Shown here: positions 1-9,829 of the stretch, one piece after another
Numbering within the stretch: the stretch's first letter is position 1
How the letters are laid out: each line of letters begins with the position of its first letter
NCBI RefSeq assembly: GCF_004310665.1
Contig: NZ_SIXF01000009.1
Span: 124,001 to 188,000, forward strand
Direction of reading: 5' to 3'
DNA from: Pedobacter kyonggii
GTDB taxonomy: Bacteria > Bacteroidota > Bacteroidia > Sphingobacteriales > Sphingobacteriaceae
DNA length: 64,000 nt
Program-made: the position numbers and the translations under genes
The notes under the pieces: model-generated
Databases searched by the model: none
Told to the model about the DNA's origin: nothing
The model's input: the letters and a program-made list of their open reading frames with translations, nothing else

Positions 1-1
1 A

Positions 2-919
2 TTAGAAGTAGGTACCGGTTTTCATCCAGAGCTAAGTGGCCGCGAAAACATTTTCTTAAATGGCGCTATTTTGGGCATGCGCAAAAAGGAAATCCAACGT
101 AAGTTTGATGAAATTGTAGATTTTGCAGGGATTGATAGATATATTGATACGCCTGTAAAACGGTATTCTTCAGGCATGTACGTGCGTTTGGCTTTTGCCG
201 TAGCTGCACATTTGGAATCAGAAATTTTAATTGTGGATGAAGTATTGGCTGTGGGTGATGCAGAGTTTCAGAAAAAGTGCTTGGGCAAAATGGGCGAAGT
301 AAGTAAGGGTGAAGGAAGAACGGTGTTGTTTGTGAGCCATAATATGGACGCAGTTGCTACACTAACCAGCAAATCAATTTATTTAAAAAATGGAAAATTG
401 AACCTATATTCTAATACTGAATCCGTAATAAAAGAATATATTGAAGCTGACAAAAATGAAGTCGGAGTTTATTCAAAAGAACCAAAATTAAATATTCCAT
501 CTTTCACACGTATTGAAGTCTTAACTTCAGAAATAGATGGTTCACATATGAATGGTAAAGACTTAGTTATTGATTTGGAAATTAATATGCCAGAAGTAAT
601 TGAGGGCATGTCTTTATCTCTTCAAATATGTAACCCAAAAGAACAACCAATAATTTATACATACATATTTGATACTGACACACCATTATTAAGAAAAACA
701 GGTATTAATAAAATGCGCTGTACACTATCAAATTGTAAATTATACGCCGACAGATATTATTTAATTGCGCATTTAGCTGAAACAAAAGGCAAATCTAAAT
801 TTGAAGAGATCCATAGAATATGTGAGTTTGAAGTAGTAATGCCAAATAAGATAATAGAATGGGGCTGGCAGAAGGATGTATGTGTGTATACTGAGGATTT
901 TAGATGGGAGAAAAAATAA
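2..919 (+). CDS. Polysaccharide ABC exporter ATPase, Wzt-like (5' partial)
   Basis: This is the nucleotide-binding subunit of an ABC exporter that would move a lipid-linked polysaccharide across the inner membrane. The frame is open to the window edge, so Walker A and the true start are missing. Visible are the signature [11 protein letters not shown], Walker [13 protein letters not shown] and the H-loop in FVSHNM. After the ATPase core come about 150 residues resembling the extra C-terminal domain of Wzt proteins, which can bind the glycan end; that part is less certain. The permease partner should lie upstream. The methyltransferase gene follows after 3 bp, so it is probably first-in-line of the long plus-strand operon. 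Confidence 0.9.
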   Translation, partial: LEVGTGFHPELSGRENIFLNGAILGMRKKEIQRKFDEIVDFAGIDRYIDTPVKRYSSGMYVRLAFAVAAHLESEILIVDEVLAVGDAEFQKKCLGKMGEVSKGEGRTVLFVSHNMDAVATLTSKSIYLKNGKLNLYSNTESVIKEYIEADKNEVGVYSKEPKLNIPSFTRIEVLTSEIDGSHMNGKDLVIDLEINMPEVIEGMSLSLQICNPKEQPIIYTYIFDTDTPLLRKTGINKMRCTLSNCKLYADRYYLIAHLAETKGKSKFEEIHRICEFEVVMPNKIIEWGWQKDVCVYTEDFRWEKK

Positions 920-922
920 ATT

Positions 923-1636
923 ATGAGAACTGAAAACTTAGGGCGCCTTAGTACAACGGACATAAAAGTTGATGATTTATATTATTTGCATTATAAATAT
1001 TATCACAAAGATTTATTTAATGCATTTAATCAATATGCAACTGGTAAATTACTAGATATTGGATGTGGAAATAAACCATATCAAGATAAACTAAAAGATA
1101 AAATCAATGACTATATAGGCGTAGATGTAATTCAGTCAAGTGAAAACAAGGTTGATTTTTTATGCCCAGCCAATAATATTCCTCTCGAAAGTAATCAGTT
1201 TGAAACTATTATATCTACACAAACAATTGAGCATGTCGAAGACCACCAGGGTTTAATAAACGAAGCATACAGGTTGCTAAAATCTAATGGCATCTTTATA
1301 ATTAGCGGGCCAATGTACTGGCCACTACATGAAGAGCCTTATGATTTTTTTAGATTTACTAAACATGGCTTTAGATATCTTTTAGAAAAAAGTGGATTTG
1401 AAATAGTTGAGATTAAATCAAATGGAGGAAAATGGTCGGTAGCAGGACAAGCATTGCTTCATGCATTATATCCCCAAGTTTATTTTATAAGTGGCTTTAA
1501 AGGAAAATTACTGCGGTTTTTGCTCAAACTCATTGGAGGGATAAAATCAATTAATAAGTTTTTTGTATTTATGGATAACCAAGGTACCATTGATCATTCT
1601 AATACAATGAATTATGTAGTTATTGCAAAAAAATAA
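923..1636 (+). CDS. Class I SAM-dependent methyltransferase
   Basis: A 237-residue methyltransferase of the Methyltransf_11 type. Motif I is LLDIGCGNKPY at about residue 43-53, and the post-motif region reads TIEHVEDHQGLINEAYRLLK, typical of this fold. It begins 3 bp after the ABC exporter ATPase. In Wzt-type systems a methyltransferase can cap the growing glycan, so the neighbour suggests a role in polysaccharide methylation, but the substrate cannot be told from sequence. There is no signal peptide, so it is cytoplasmic. Confidence 0.85.
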   Translation: MRTENLGRLSTTDIKVDDLYYLHYKYYHKDLFNAFNQYATGKLLDIGCGNKPYQDKLKDKINDYIGVDVIQSSENKVDFLCPANNIPLESNQFETIISTQTIEHVEDHQGLINEAYRLLKSNGIFIISGPMYWPLHEEPYDFFRFTKHGFRYLLEKSGFEIVEIKSNGGKWSVAGQALLHALYPQVYFISGFKGKLLRFLLKLIGGIKSINKFFVFMDNQGTIDHSNTMNYVVIAKK

Positions 1637-1643
1637 AACAATA

Positions 1644-2441
1644 ATGATTCTTTCTGTTGTAATACCTTGTTATAATCATGGCGAATTTGTTCAGGACGCT
1701 ATTGATAGTGTTTTAACGTATCAGGACCAATCTATTGAAATAATAATTGTCGATGATGGTTCTACCGATTTAGCAACCATTAATAAGATTGATGAGTTAA
1801 AAAAAGCGGGATATCATATCATTCAACACAAAAATTCGGGGCTAGCATTTAGTAGAAATGCAGGGATCTTGGCTGCAAGAGGAAAATACATTTTACCACT
1901 AGATGCAGATAATAAGATTAAATCTGATTATATCAGAAAAGGGATAAAATTATTGGATCAAGGGATCTGTGATATCGTTTATGCAAAGCCCTCTTTTTTT
2001 GGAGAAAATATACCCGAAAGAAAATTTTTACCTTACGAATTTTTAGGTCATAGATTATTCTCTAGCAATTACATTGATGCATGTGCCATTTTCAGAAAAT
2101 CTGTATGGAAAAAAATTGGAGGTTATGATGAGAAAATGCCATATCAAGGCCACGAAGATTGGGAATTTTGGTTGAAGTGCTATGTTAATGAATTTAGGTT
2201 TGTTTTTATAAATGAAGAACTGTATGAATATCGAATAGATAAAGGTTCAATGATAACTCAAATATCATCACAAAAATTTGAAGCAAACCAAGACTATATA
2301 ATGATTAAATACAAGAATCAAATTTTTAATCACATTGAAAGAACGCATTGTTTTCAGCAGTTCTACGAAAATGATCAAAAAAATTATTTAAGAACAAGTT
2401 TTAAATATCTATCTAAATTTTTTAGAGCACTTTTAGAATAA
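1644..2441 (+). CDS. Family 2 glycosyltransferase
   Basis: A GT-A fold inverting glycosyltransferase. The N-terminus SVVIPCYNHGEFVQDAIDSV is the GT2 hallmark, followed by IIIVDDGSTD and the metal-binding DAD in LPLDADNKI. The acceptor-side region contains GYDEKMPYQGHEDWEFWL. I chose the ATG at 1644, which puts the motif at residue 3; a TTG seven codons upstream is also in frame but overlaps the preceding gene. It adds one sugar to the repeat unit; donor and linkage are unknown. Confidence 0.88.
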   Translation: MILSVVIPCYNHGEFVQDAIDSVLTYQDQSIEIIIVDDGSTDLATINKIDELKKAGYHIIQHKNSGLAFSRNAGILAARGKYILPLDADNKIKSDYIRKGIKLLDQGICDIVYAKPSFFGENIPERKFLPYEFLGHRLFSSNYIDACAIFRKSVWKKIGGYDEKMPYQGHEDWEFWLKCYVNEFRFVFINEELYEYRIDKGSMITQISSQKFEANQDYIMIKYKNQIFNHIERTHCFQQFYENDQKNYLRTSFKYLSKFFRALLE

Positions 2442-2442
2442 A

Positions 2443-3369
2443 ATGGATATCACAGTAAGTGTTATTTTACCGAATTATAACCACGGAAAATTTCTTTCAC
2501 AAAGGATTGAGTCAATTTTATATCAAACTTATACCAACTTCGAGTTGATTATTTTAGATGATGCATCAACGGATGATAGTGCATCTATTATAGAAAAATA
2601 TCGTGGGCATGAAAAGGTTTGCACAATTGTATATAACGAGCGAAATAGTGGAAGTACCTTTAAACAATGGGAAAAAGGAATTAAACTTGCTAAGGGTGAG
2701 CTAATATGGATTGCTGAAAGCGATGATTACGCAGATCCTACATTTTTAGAGCAAACAACTAAAGCAATTTTATCATCTGAGGACATTAATTTGTGCTTTG
2801 CTCAATCTTATAGAGTGAATAGTAAAAGTGAAATTAAAGAAAACTGTTTAAACTGGTATGGTAAAGATTTCAAGGCACCGTTTATCATAGAAGGAAAAGA
2901 TTATATCAAAAAATATTTATGGGATGCTAATACCATATATAATGCAAGTGCCGTATTGTTTAGAAAAAAAGCTTATCCAATTAATGATAAAACCATTTGT
3001 GAATTAAAGTTTGTAGGTGACTGGTTTGTTTATATTAAGTTAATAGAACATGGGAAATTGGCCTATCTTCCCGAACCGCTGAATTACTTTAGGTTTCATG
3101 AATCCTCTGTTACCACTAAATTCAATAACGGCAAGTTGCATCTTTTCGAGAACTATTTCATTTTAAAATATATCTCAGAGCAGAGATTATATGACTTAAA
3201 AGAAAAATACAATACACGTTTAAATTATTTGGCTGGGCTTATTTTAACAAGAAACCTAAGTTTTAGCGAGGTGAGGAAAATGATAAATTATGCGATTAAG
3301 TTTGATCCTTATCTTATATTGAGATTATTGTCTATAAGGGTTAAATTGCTTTTTAAGAAAGCTAGCTAA
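2443..3369 (+). CDS. Family 2 glycosyltransferase
   Basis: A 308-residue GT2 enzyme. It shows VSVILPNYNHGKFLSQRIES at the N-terminus, IILDDASTDDSASII, and an ESDD in place of the usual DxD (IWIAESDDYADP). The C-terminal part contains VGDWFVYIKLIEHG, matching the conserved ED-like acceptor region of the family. It starts 1 bp after the previous gene and has no membrane anchor. It probably transfers one sugar of the same polysaccharide repeat. Confidence 0.88.
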   Translation: MDITVSVILPNYNHGKFLSQRIESILYQTYTNFELIILDDASTDDSASIIEKYRGHEKVCTIVYNERNSGSTFKQWEKGIKLAKGELIWIAESDDYADPTFLEQTTKAILSSEDINLCFAQSYRVNSKSEIKENCLNWYGKDFKAPFIIEGKDYIKKYLWDANTIYNASAVLFRKKAYPINDKTICELKFVGDWFVYIKLIEHGKLAYLPEPLNYFRFHESSVTTKFNNGKLHLFENYFILKYISEQRLYDLKEKYNTRLNYLAGLILTRNLSFSEVRKMINYAIKFDPYLILRLLSIRVKLLFKKAS

Positions 3370-3375
3370 CACATC

Positions 3376-4347
3376 ATGCAAATAGCGATAGTTTGTGCAA
3401 GTGATAACAACTTCGCGTTACCAATGATGGTAATGTTATCTTCTGCCGTTATAAATTTAGATAAAAATAGCATTGTAGACATCTACATTATTGATTCTGG
3501 AATTTTAGAAAAAAACCGACAAAAAATCGAGCATCTAATTACTCGTTATAATAATGTGAACTCACTGAGTTTTTTAAATAAAAACTTAGAAGATAACAAA
3601 AATCTTTACGCAACATCAGCAATCAATAAAACTACCTATTTAAGAATTTTGCTCTCTACTCTCTTGCCTAACCTTGAAAAAGTAATTTACTTAGATAGCG
3701 ACCTCATTGTTGAGGATGACTTGATTAAAATTTGGTCAATTCCATTTGATGGTTGTTTAGCTATGGGTATACAAGATTATTATTTCCCCACCGTGTCTTC
3801 AAATGAAGCACTAGAAAATTATAAAGAATTAGGTCTTAATACGGACACGCCTTTTTGCAACGCAGGAGTAATTGTGATGAATCTAGCCGCATGGCGAGTT
3901 GAAGACATTGGCAACAAAATCATGAATTATTGCGAAACAACCAATCAAAATGACCAACAAGGAATAAATGCTATCTTAGCTGGAAGATGGAAGTTAATCG
4001 ACCCTAGATGGAATGTAACGCTATCATCGCTGGACTCGTTCAAAAATACTTCGTTCTATCGAGATCTGTCATTAGAAGAAGTACGAGAAACTTTATTATC
4101 TAAACCAGGAATCCTGCATTACACAAGTTGGTTTAAACCTTGGCATTTAGGTTTACAACGTTTGGCTTTAATTAATAACTACTACTCGCAAAATCAAAGA
4201 AGTAGATTCTATTTTTATTTAAAAATGAGTGGATGGTTTAACCCTCTTCATTTTTCATTATGGCTATGGTTAAGAAAATCAATTCTTTTTTTTGGGATGA
4301 AACTTCCTCATCAGGTCAAAAATATGTCTTTAAAGCTAAAGCTGTAA
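3376..4347 (+). CDS. Family 8 glycosyltransferase
   Basis: A GT8 (LgtC/glycogenin-like) retaining glycosyltransferase of 323 residues. It carries KVIYLDSDLIVEDDL with the DxD metal site, FCNAGVIVMNLAAWR, DQQGINAILAGRW and the late HYTSWFKPWH motif, which are the ordered GT8 blocks. Family members usually use UDP-galactose or UDP-glucose. A UDP-galactopyranose mutase gene follows without spacing, so galactose-containing glycan is likely, though this enzyme's donor is inferred only. Confidence 0.9.
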   Translation: MQIAIVCASDNNFALPMMVMLSSAVINLDKNSIVDIYIIDSGILEKNRQKIEHLITRYNNVNSLSFLNKNLEDNKNLYATSAINKTTYLRILLSTLLPNLEKVIYLDSDLIVEDDLIKIWSIPFDGCLAMGIQDYYFPTVSSNEALENYKELGLNTDTPFCNAGVIVMNLAAWRVEDIGNKIMNYCETTNQNDQQGINAILAGRWKLIDPRWNVTLSSLDSFKNTSFYRDLSLEEVRETLLSKPGILHYTSWFKPWHLGLQRLALINNYYSQNQRSRFYFYLKMSGWFNPLHFSLWLWLRKSILFFGMKLPHQVKNMSLKLKL

Positions 4348-5499
4348 ATGAAAAAAATCTTAATTGTAGGTGCTGGTTTCTCGGGAGCGGTTATAGCTAG
4401 GGAGCTTGCTGATACAAATCAGTATCAAATAACCGTAATTGAAGAAAGAGGCCACATTGCTGGTAATTGTTATACGGAAAGAGATGCCGAAACTAATATT
4501 ATGGAGCATGTATATGGCCCGCATATTTTTAATACCAGCAATGAAAAAGTATGGAATTATATCCAAAAATTCGGCGAATTTATACCCAGTATCAACAGGG
4601 TTAAAGCAGTGACTGAAAAGGGTGTTTTTTCAATACCAATTAATCTGTTAACGATTAATCAATTTTTTAACAAGAACTTTAATCCTAGAGAAGCTACTGA
4701 CTTTATTACCTCAAAAGGCGACCATACGATAATAGAAGCTAAAAATTTCGAAGAACAAGCGTTAAAGTTAATCGGAACAGAACTATATGAAAATTTCTTT
4801 AAAGGTTACACCATTAAACAGTGGGGATGTGACCCAAAAGAGCTGCCAGCGAGTATACTAAACAGGTTGCCCATAAGGTTCAACTATGACGACAATTATT
4901 ATAATTCTAAATTTCAAGGAATTCCACGAAACGGTTACACTGAGGTAGTGTCTAACCTATTGAATCATGAGAATATTAAAGTAATATTAAACACAAAATA
5001 CACTAAGGCAAAAAATAGTGGCTTTGATCATGTTTTTTATGCTGGGCCACTAGATGCTTATTTCAATTTTTCATTAGGTAAACTGGCCTATAGAAGTATC
5101 TATTTTGAAAAAGAAGTATTTGATGGCGAAGACTATCAGGGTAATCCCGTAATAAATTATTGCTCCGAATCGGTCCCTTATACTCGTATCCATGAACATA
5201 AACATTTTACACCATGGGAGAAACATGAGAAAAGTATCTATTTCAAAGAATATAGTAAAGAAACAGAAGATAGCGATATTCCATACTATCCTAAACGTTT
5301 AGCTGCCGATAAAGAGCTTTTAAGAAGTTATAGACATTTGGCTGAAAACGAGAATAATATAACCTTTATAGGTCGCCTAGGAACATATAGATATATGGAC
5401 ATGCATCATGTAATTGATGAGGCACTAACCATAAGCGAAGATTTTATCAAAACCGGGGATGCAACTAGTTTCTATAAATTCCTAAATAGTGAAAGTTAA
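4348..5499 (+). CDS. glf: UDP-galactopyranose mutase
   Basis: This FAD enzyme interconverts UDP-galactopyranose and UDP-galactofuranose. The N-terminal dinucleotide-binding motif is VGAGFSGAVIARELA, followed by the family blocks EHVYGPHIFNTSNE, YTIKQWG, IPRNGYTEVV and a C-terminal GRLGTYRYMDMHHVIDEAL. The length of 383 residues is normal for the family. It begins directly after the GT8 stop. Its presence indicates that the polysaccharide contains galactofuranose, and that at least one nearby transferase uses UDP-Galf. Confidence 0.96.
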   Translation: MKKILIVGAGFSGAVIARELADTNQYQITVIEERGHIAGNCYTERDAETNIMEHVYGPHIFNTSNEKVWNYIQKFGEFIPSINRVKAVTEKGVFSIPINLLTINQFFNKNFNPREATDFITSKGDHTIIEAKNFEEQALKLIGTELYENFFKGYTIKQWGCDPKELPASILNRLPIRFNYDDNYYNSKFQGIPRNGYTEVVSNLLNHENIKVILNTKYTKAKNSGFDHVFYAGPLDAYFNFSLGKLAYRSIYFEKEVFDGEDYQGNPVINYCSESVPYTRIHEHKHFTPWEKHEKSIYFKEYSKETEDSDIPYYPKRLAADKELLRSYRHLAENENNITFIGRLGTYRYMDMHHVIDEALTISEDFIKTGDATSFYKFLNSES

Positions 5500-5502
5500 T
5501 TA

Positions 5503-6639
5503 ATGATTAAAGTTCACTGGTTTAGAGACGCACCTGAAGAGCGAAATGATTGGCTCCGTTTCGGCCTAATGGAGCTTGCAAAAAAAAAGGAAATTCGCTA
5601 CTCGGAATGGGATTTAAAACAGATGACCGCATATGGTTTTTCTCAGGAGATTCTATCCAAGCCGAGCCATCGCCATTTATCGTTTCTTGTAGTTGATGAT
5701 GGAAATCGAAGAGTAAAATGCATTATAGACAACGAAGATTCTTTTGCGCTATTTTCGGAACTCATCATCTATGCGGATGTTTATTTTTGCGCAGGGTATA
5801 ATAGCGATGTATTTGAGCGGAAATCGCTACCTAAGTTCTACAACTGGCAAACCGCAACAGATGTAGCATGGTATACTGATCTACTTTCAAAAAAAATCCT
5901 ACGCTTTGGAGATGAATTTTATAAGGTAAAAAAATTTATACCCATAGGGCCCAATCTCTGGAAAGATCTTCCAATTGGAAAAAGAAAACAGCTGACATTA
6001 AATATTCAACATCGCCTTCGAAAAATATTTGGGTTATCTAATCAATATCAAGCAGTTCATAAGGTTTTTCTATCAAGATATGACGACTTAATGAAATTAA
6101 GACATGAAAAACTAAGTTTTGATATCACCTTAAGTGATACTTCTTGGGGATGGCCAACACATCGGATTAAGCTACACCAACAATTGAAGAAACTTTCGAA
6201 AGAAGGATTTAACATACATTCTATATTAAAACTTGCAGAGCCATCTGTTTGTGATAATAGTATTTCAATAAATTTAGACCATAAAGACTTTCCAATGGAA
6301 ATTGGGGGAATTTTAGGCTATGAGCAGATGCTTGCATCTTCAAAACTTGGTGTTTTTGCTTGTGGTTTTCATTGGGGATGGAGGAATATTTTAACCTTAG
6401 CGTTATTCTTTGGAATTCCCGTGGTAACAGATAGATTATTAACAGAAGCCTACTTTGACATCGATGAATTTATAATTCATGAAACAGAAGATGAAAACTG
6501 GCTTCTTGTTAAGGATTTGTTAAACGATCTTGATCCATTCGAGTGGGAGAAAATAAAAAAACATAACCAGCAGGTTTACGATAAATACCTTCATCCTGAA
6601 AGTGTGGCCAATTATTTCATTAGTCAAATTAACTTATGA
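5503..6639 (+). CDS. Putative GT-B-type glycosyltransferase
   Basis: A 378-residue protein that I do not recognise as a standard CAZy family. The C-terminal third reads GYEQMLASSKLGVFACG then GWRNILTLALFFGIPVVTD, which resembles the donor-binding half of exostosin-like or other GT-B enzymes. No signal peptide or membrane segment is apparent. It starts 3 bp after glf and overlaps the next GT4 gene by 4 bp, so it is translationally coupled. A galactofuranosyltransferase role is possible from position only. Confidence 0.6.
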   Translation: MIKVHWFRDAPEERNDWLRFGLMELAKKKEIRYSEWDLKQMTAYGFSQEILSKPSHRHLSFLVVDDGNRRVKCIIDNEDSFALFSELIIYADVYFCAGYNSDVFERKSLPKFYNWQTATDVAWYTDLLSKKILRFGDEFYKVKKFIPIGPNLWKDLPIGKRKQLTLNIQHRLRKIFGLSNQYQAVHKVFLSRYDDLMKLRHEKLSFDITLSDTSWGWPTHRIKLHQQLKKLSKEGFNIHSILKLAEPSVCDNSISINLDHKDFPMEIGGILGYEQMLASSKLGVFACGFHWGWRNILTLALFFGIPVVTDRLLTEAYFDIDEFIIHETEDENWLLVKDLLNDLDPFEWEKIKKHNQQVYDKYLHPESVANYFISQINL

Positions 6640-7838
6640 GAATAGCCTATATTTCTTACGAACATCCTTTAGGTATTGTTGGGGGTGGAATTGGCACCTA
6701 CATCGGTCAGATTTCAAAACTAATGGCAAGTAGAGGGCATGAAATAGAAGTATTTAGTGGTCATATGGATCAAAATCAAACCTTAAATATAGACGGTTAT
6801 ACCCTGCACCTAATTAAATCCTCCAATAGTTCGGAGTTTAGAAAAAATGTTTTAGCTAAATTTATTGACAGACATGAAGCAAAATTATTTGAAGTTATAG
6901 AAAGTCCGGAATATGGTGCGGATGCCTTGCTAATAAAGAAAAAATTCCCCAATCTACCACTAGCTGTCAAATTGCATACACCTAGCTTTTTGGTTTCACT
7001 GCTGAACAATTACAATGGGACGTTTCTAAAAAAACTTAGATTCATCATAGGTGGATTGATAAGAGGGAAAATTGTAAAGCCCTATTGGATTTACAACAAA
7101 GAAAATGACCCCGAGTATCAATTATTTCTATTATCTAATTCAGTTTGTAGTCCTTCAAATAGTTTGAAAAAAATTGTTAATGAAGCATGGGGAAATAAGG
7201 CTATATCGGTAATACCAAATTTATTTATACCATCAATTGACTTGATCCCTGCAGCCAAAAAAGATGAGGATGCCATTACCGTTACTTTTATAGGCAAGTT
7301 AGAAAGAAGAAAGGGCATATTGGATCTGATAAAGGCTATACCTATGATTTTAAAAGAAGAGCAGAAAATCCATTTTATGTTTGTAGGTACTCCACTTGGA
7401 TCCCCAAACAAAGGTTTAAAGATGGATGAGTATATAAATTTGAAACTAAAAAAACATATAAATCATATAGAATTTAAAGGCTTTGTTGCATACCAGGAGA
7501 TGGATAAGGTTTTTAAGGAAACCGACATCTGTATTTTTCCAAGTCTTTGGGAAAATTTCCCGACAGTTTGTCTTGAAGCAATGTCTGCAGGAATTCCAGT
7601 AATAGGTACTGGTAACGGTGGGATGGCAGATATTATAGAGAATGATAAAACAGGAATTTTAATCCACAAAAATTCACCTAAGGAAATTACCCAAGCTATT
7701 GTGAAGTTAAAACGGAATTATAAGCTCCGTAAAGAAATAGCAGTAAATGGTCGCAAACATATTTTAGAGAATTATAATGGAGACAAAATGGGTAAAATTA
7801 TTGAGGGTTTTTATAAAAAAACAATAGAAGCTCACTAA
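6636..7838 (+). CDS. Family 4 glycosyltransferase
   Basis: A 400-residue GT4 (GT-B fold, retaining). The N-terminal acceptor domain begins with SYEHPLGIVGGGIGTYIGQI, the glycine-rich loop of the family. The C-terminal domain starts at GKLERRKGILDLIKAIP and contains FPSLWENFPTVCLEAMSAG, the EX7E region that binds the nucleotide sugar. Its start overlaps the previous stop by 4 bp and its stop overlaps the next ATG (TAATG). It is a cytoplasmic enzyme of the glycan assembly line. Confidence 0.93.
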   Translation: MRIAYISYEHPLGIVGGGIGTYIGQISKLMASRGHEIEVFSGHMDQNQTLNIDGYTLHLIKSSNSSEFRKNVLAKFIDRHEAKLFEVIESPEYGADALLIKKKFPNLPLAVKLHTPSFLVSLLNNYNGTFLKKLRFIIGGLIRGKIVKPYWIYNKENDPEYQLFLLSNSVCSPSNSLKKIVNEAWGNKAISVIPNLFIPSIDLIPAAKKDEDAITVTFIGKLERRKGILDLIKAIPMILKEEQKIHFMFVGTPLGSPNKGLKMDEYINLKLKKHINHIEFKGFVAYQEMDKVFKETDICIFPSLWENFPTVCLEAMSAGIPVIGTGNGGMADIIENDKTGILIHKNSPKEITQAIVKLKRNYKLRKEIAVNGRKHILENYNGDKMGKIIEGFYKKTIEAH

Positions 7839-8761
7839 TGGAAAAGGTTTCTGTAGTCATATGTGCATATAATCCAAATAGGGCAATATTTGAAAGGGTA
7901 ATCGATTCATTACAAAATCAAACTCTTGAATTCGAATATTGGGAATTGTTGATTATTGACAATAATAGCTCCTCCCCGATCTCAGATTGGTTAACTATCA
8001 ATTGGCATCCTCAAGGTAGGATTATCTCAGAAATTAAACCGGGTCTAATTAATGCCAGAAATAGAGGAACTATTGAAGCCAAGTACGATTATATTATTAG
8101 TGTGGATGATGATACGCTCTTGTGCGATAATTATTTAGAATTAGCACAAAAAATCTATACTTCCGACCCCAACTTAGGAATAATTGGAGGTAGATCAACC
8201 CCAATCTATCTTGAAAAACCACCAAAGTGGATTTCTCAATTTAATGGTCTTTTAGCCATACGCGATTTGGGAGAAATGGAAATTGTACAACAACTTAACC
8301 ATGAAAGACCAACCGAATATCCCACAATTGCCCCAATCCTAATTGCCCCTAGAAAGAAATGTATGGAAGAATACATTTCTTTCTTCGAAAATAGTTTGAT
8401 TAGTAAATCTCTAGGTAGAAAGGGAAGTAGTTTAGCATCAGGTGAAGACAATGATATCAATATGTTTATATATGCCAAGGGCTACAAGATTGGATATTTT
8501 CCCGATTTAAAGTTTGAACATATTATTCCTGCATTTAGAACTACAAAAAAATATTTAGTCGAAATGGCTTATGAAAGCAATAGATCTTGGGTGAAGATGT
8601 TAACCAACCATGGTATTAATCCCTGGAAAAAAATTAAAAGTAATACTGTTTTACTAAGGCAAGCCAAAGCATTTTTCACTTATAAAGCTTGGAAAAACAC
8701 ACCAAATTATATCAAATGGCGGGGTGCGTGTGGAAAATTTAAAGGATTATCCGAACTATAA
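7838..8761 (+). CDS. Family 2 glycosyltransferase
   Basis: A 307-residue GT2 enzyme with VSVVICAYNPNRAIFERVI, LLIIDNNSS, GLINARNRGTIEAKYDYII and a DDD metal motif (SVDDDTLL). The later block SGEDNDINMFIYAKGYKIGY followed by FEHIIP is the usual ED acceptor region. The ATG shares an A with the preceding stop (TAATG). The C-terminus lacks the membrane helices of processive GT2 enzymes, so it transfers single sugars. Confidence 0.9.
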   Translation: MEKVSVVICAYNPNRAIFERVIDSLQNQTLEFEYWELLIIDNNSSSPISDWLTINWHPQGRIISEIKPGLINARNRGTIEAKYDYIISVDDDTLLCDNYLELAQKIYTSDPNLGIIGGRSTPIYLEKPPKWISQFNGLLAIRDLGEMEIVQQLNHERPTEYPTIAPILIAPRKKCMEEYISFFENSLISKSLGRKGSSLASGEDNDINMFIYAKGYKIGYFPDLKFEHIIPAFRTTKKYLVEMAYESNRSWVKMLTNHGINPWKKIKSNTVLLRQAKAFFTYKAWKNTPNYIKWRGACGKFKGLSEL

Positions 8762-8764
8762 TTT

Positions 8765-9820
8765 ATGTCTAACAATTTAAATCGACTTCGCTATTTAGAT
8801 GCACTAAGGGGTGTTGCGGTATTATTGGTAATGATGGTTCATTCAACGGAGTTAAGTAACACTTCGAGCTTTCCTTTGATGGTAGCCAATTTCATTTCTT
8901 CGGGTGTATTTGGTGTACAACTCTTTTTTATAATAAGTGCTTTTACCTTGTTTTATACCCTGAGCATAGAAAAAAAAACAAAAACTGATTTCTATTTACG
9001 TAGGTTTTTTAGAATTGCACCTGCATATTATGTTGCTATTCTTTTCTATTCATTTTATAGTGGTTACTGGGGGAGTGGAACATTACTAAATTTTGCTTTC
9101 TTACATGGCTTTGCACCAAAAAGTATTAATAGCATTGTACCAGGAGGCTGGTCTATTGGTATTGAAATGTTTTTTTACCTCATGGTACCTTTTTTATTCA
9201 AGTACATCAATACCTTAAATAAATCAATTTTATTTTTATCCTTCTCATTTTTATTTAAGGCTTTCTGCTTTTATCTGCTAAAACTACCCATGCTTTCAGA
9301 TATAGCTGCCGATGGTTCATTTATTTATTTTTGGTTTCCTAATCAATTACCGATTTTCGCAATAGGTTTTATCCTTTATTTCTATGTGCAAAACGGTTCA
9401 GTTGAGTTAAAACATATTTATAAAAACCTGTGTGTTCTACTTGGAATGATATTATTTGTAATATTTACCAAGAATCCACTTTTTAGCAATCATATTATCG
9501 TAGCTGCTGTATTTGCCCTATTAATTGCCATACTAGCAAAACTAGACCGTGAGACTTGGGTAGAAAATAAAATATTTTTATTCATTGGTAAGGTAAGCTA
9601 TAGTGCATACTTATGTCAATACGGGGTTATATTTCTCTTAAGAGATTTACATCTTATTAATATATTCACCAACTCTTACGCCAATTTCATCTATAATTTT
9701 ACGCTATTTGCAATTGCAACGTTATTAATAGCCTATTTTTTTTATTTAATTATAGAAAAGCCATTTCAAAAAATTGGAAGAAAATTAATCCATAGCCTTA
9801 AGCTTACACCTCTTCATTAG
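8765..9820 (+). CDS. Acyltransferase 3 family membrane protein (OafA-like)
   Basis: A 351-residue integral membrane O-acyltransferase. The N-terminus RYLDALRGVAVLLVMMVHS holds the conserved Arg and His of the Acyl_transf_3 family, and SIEKKTKTDFYLRRFFRIAP is the second family block. About ten hydrophobic segments follow, ending in YFFYLIIEKPFQKIGRKL, the usual EKP tail. These enzymes transfer acetyl or other acyl groups to sugars at the inner membrane. It sits between two glycosyltransferases, so it likely decorates this polysaccharide. Confidence 0.93.
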   Translation: MSNNLNRLRYLDALRGVAVLLVMMVHSTELSNTSSFPLMVANFISSGVFGVQLFFIISAFTLFYTLSIEKKTKTDFYLRRFFRIAPAYYVAILFYSFYSGYWGSGTLLNFAFLHGFAPKSINSIVPGGWSIGIEMFFYLMVPFLFKYINTLNKSILFLSFSFLFKAFCFYLLKLPMLSDIAADGSFIYFWFPNQLPIFAIGFILYFYVQNGSVELKHIYKNLCVLLGMILFVIFTKNPLFSNHIIVAAVFALLIAILAKLDRETWVENKIFLFIGKVSYSAYLCQYGVIFLLRDLHLINIFTNSYANFIYNFTLFAIATLLIAYFFYLIIEKPFQKIGRKLIHSLKLTPLH

Positions 9821-9829
9821 GATCACCCC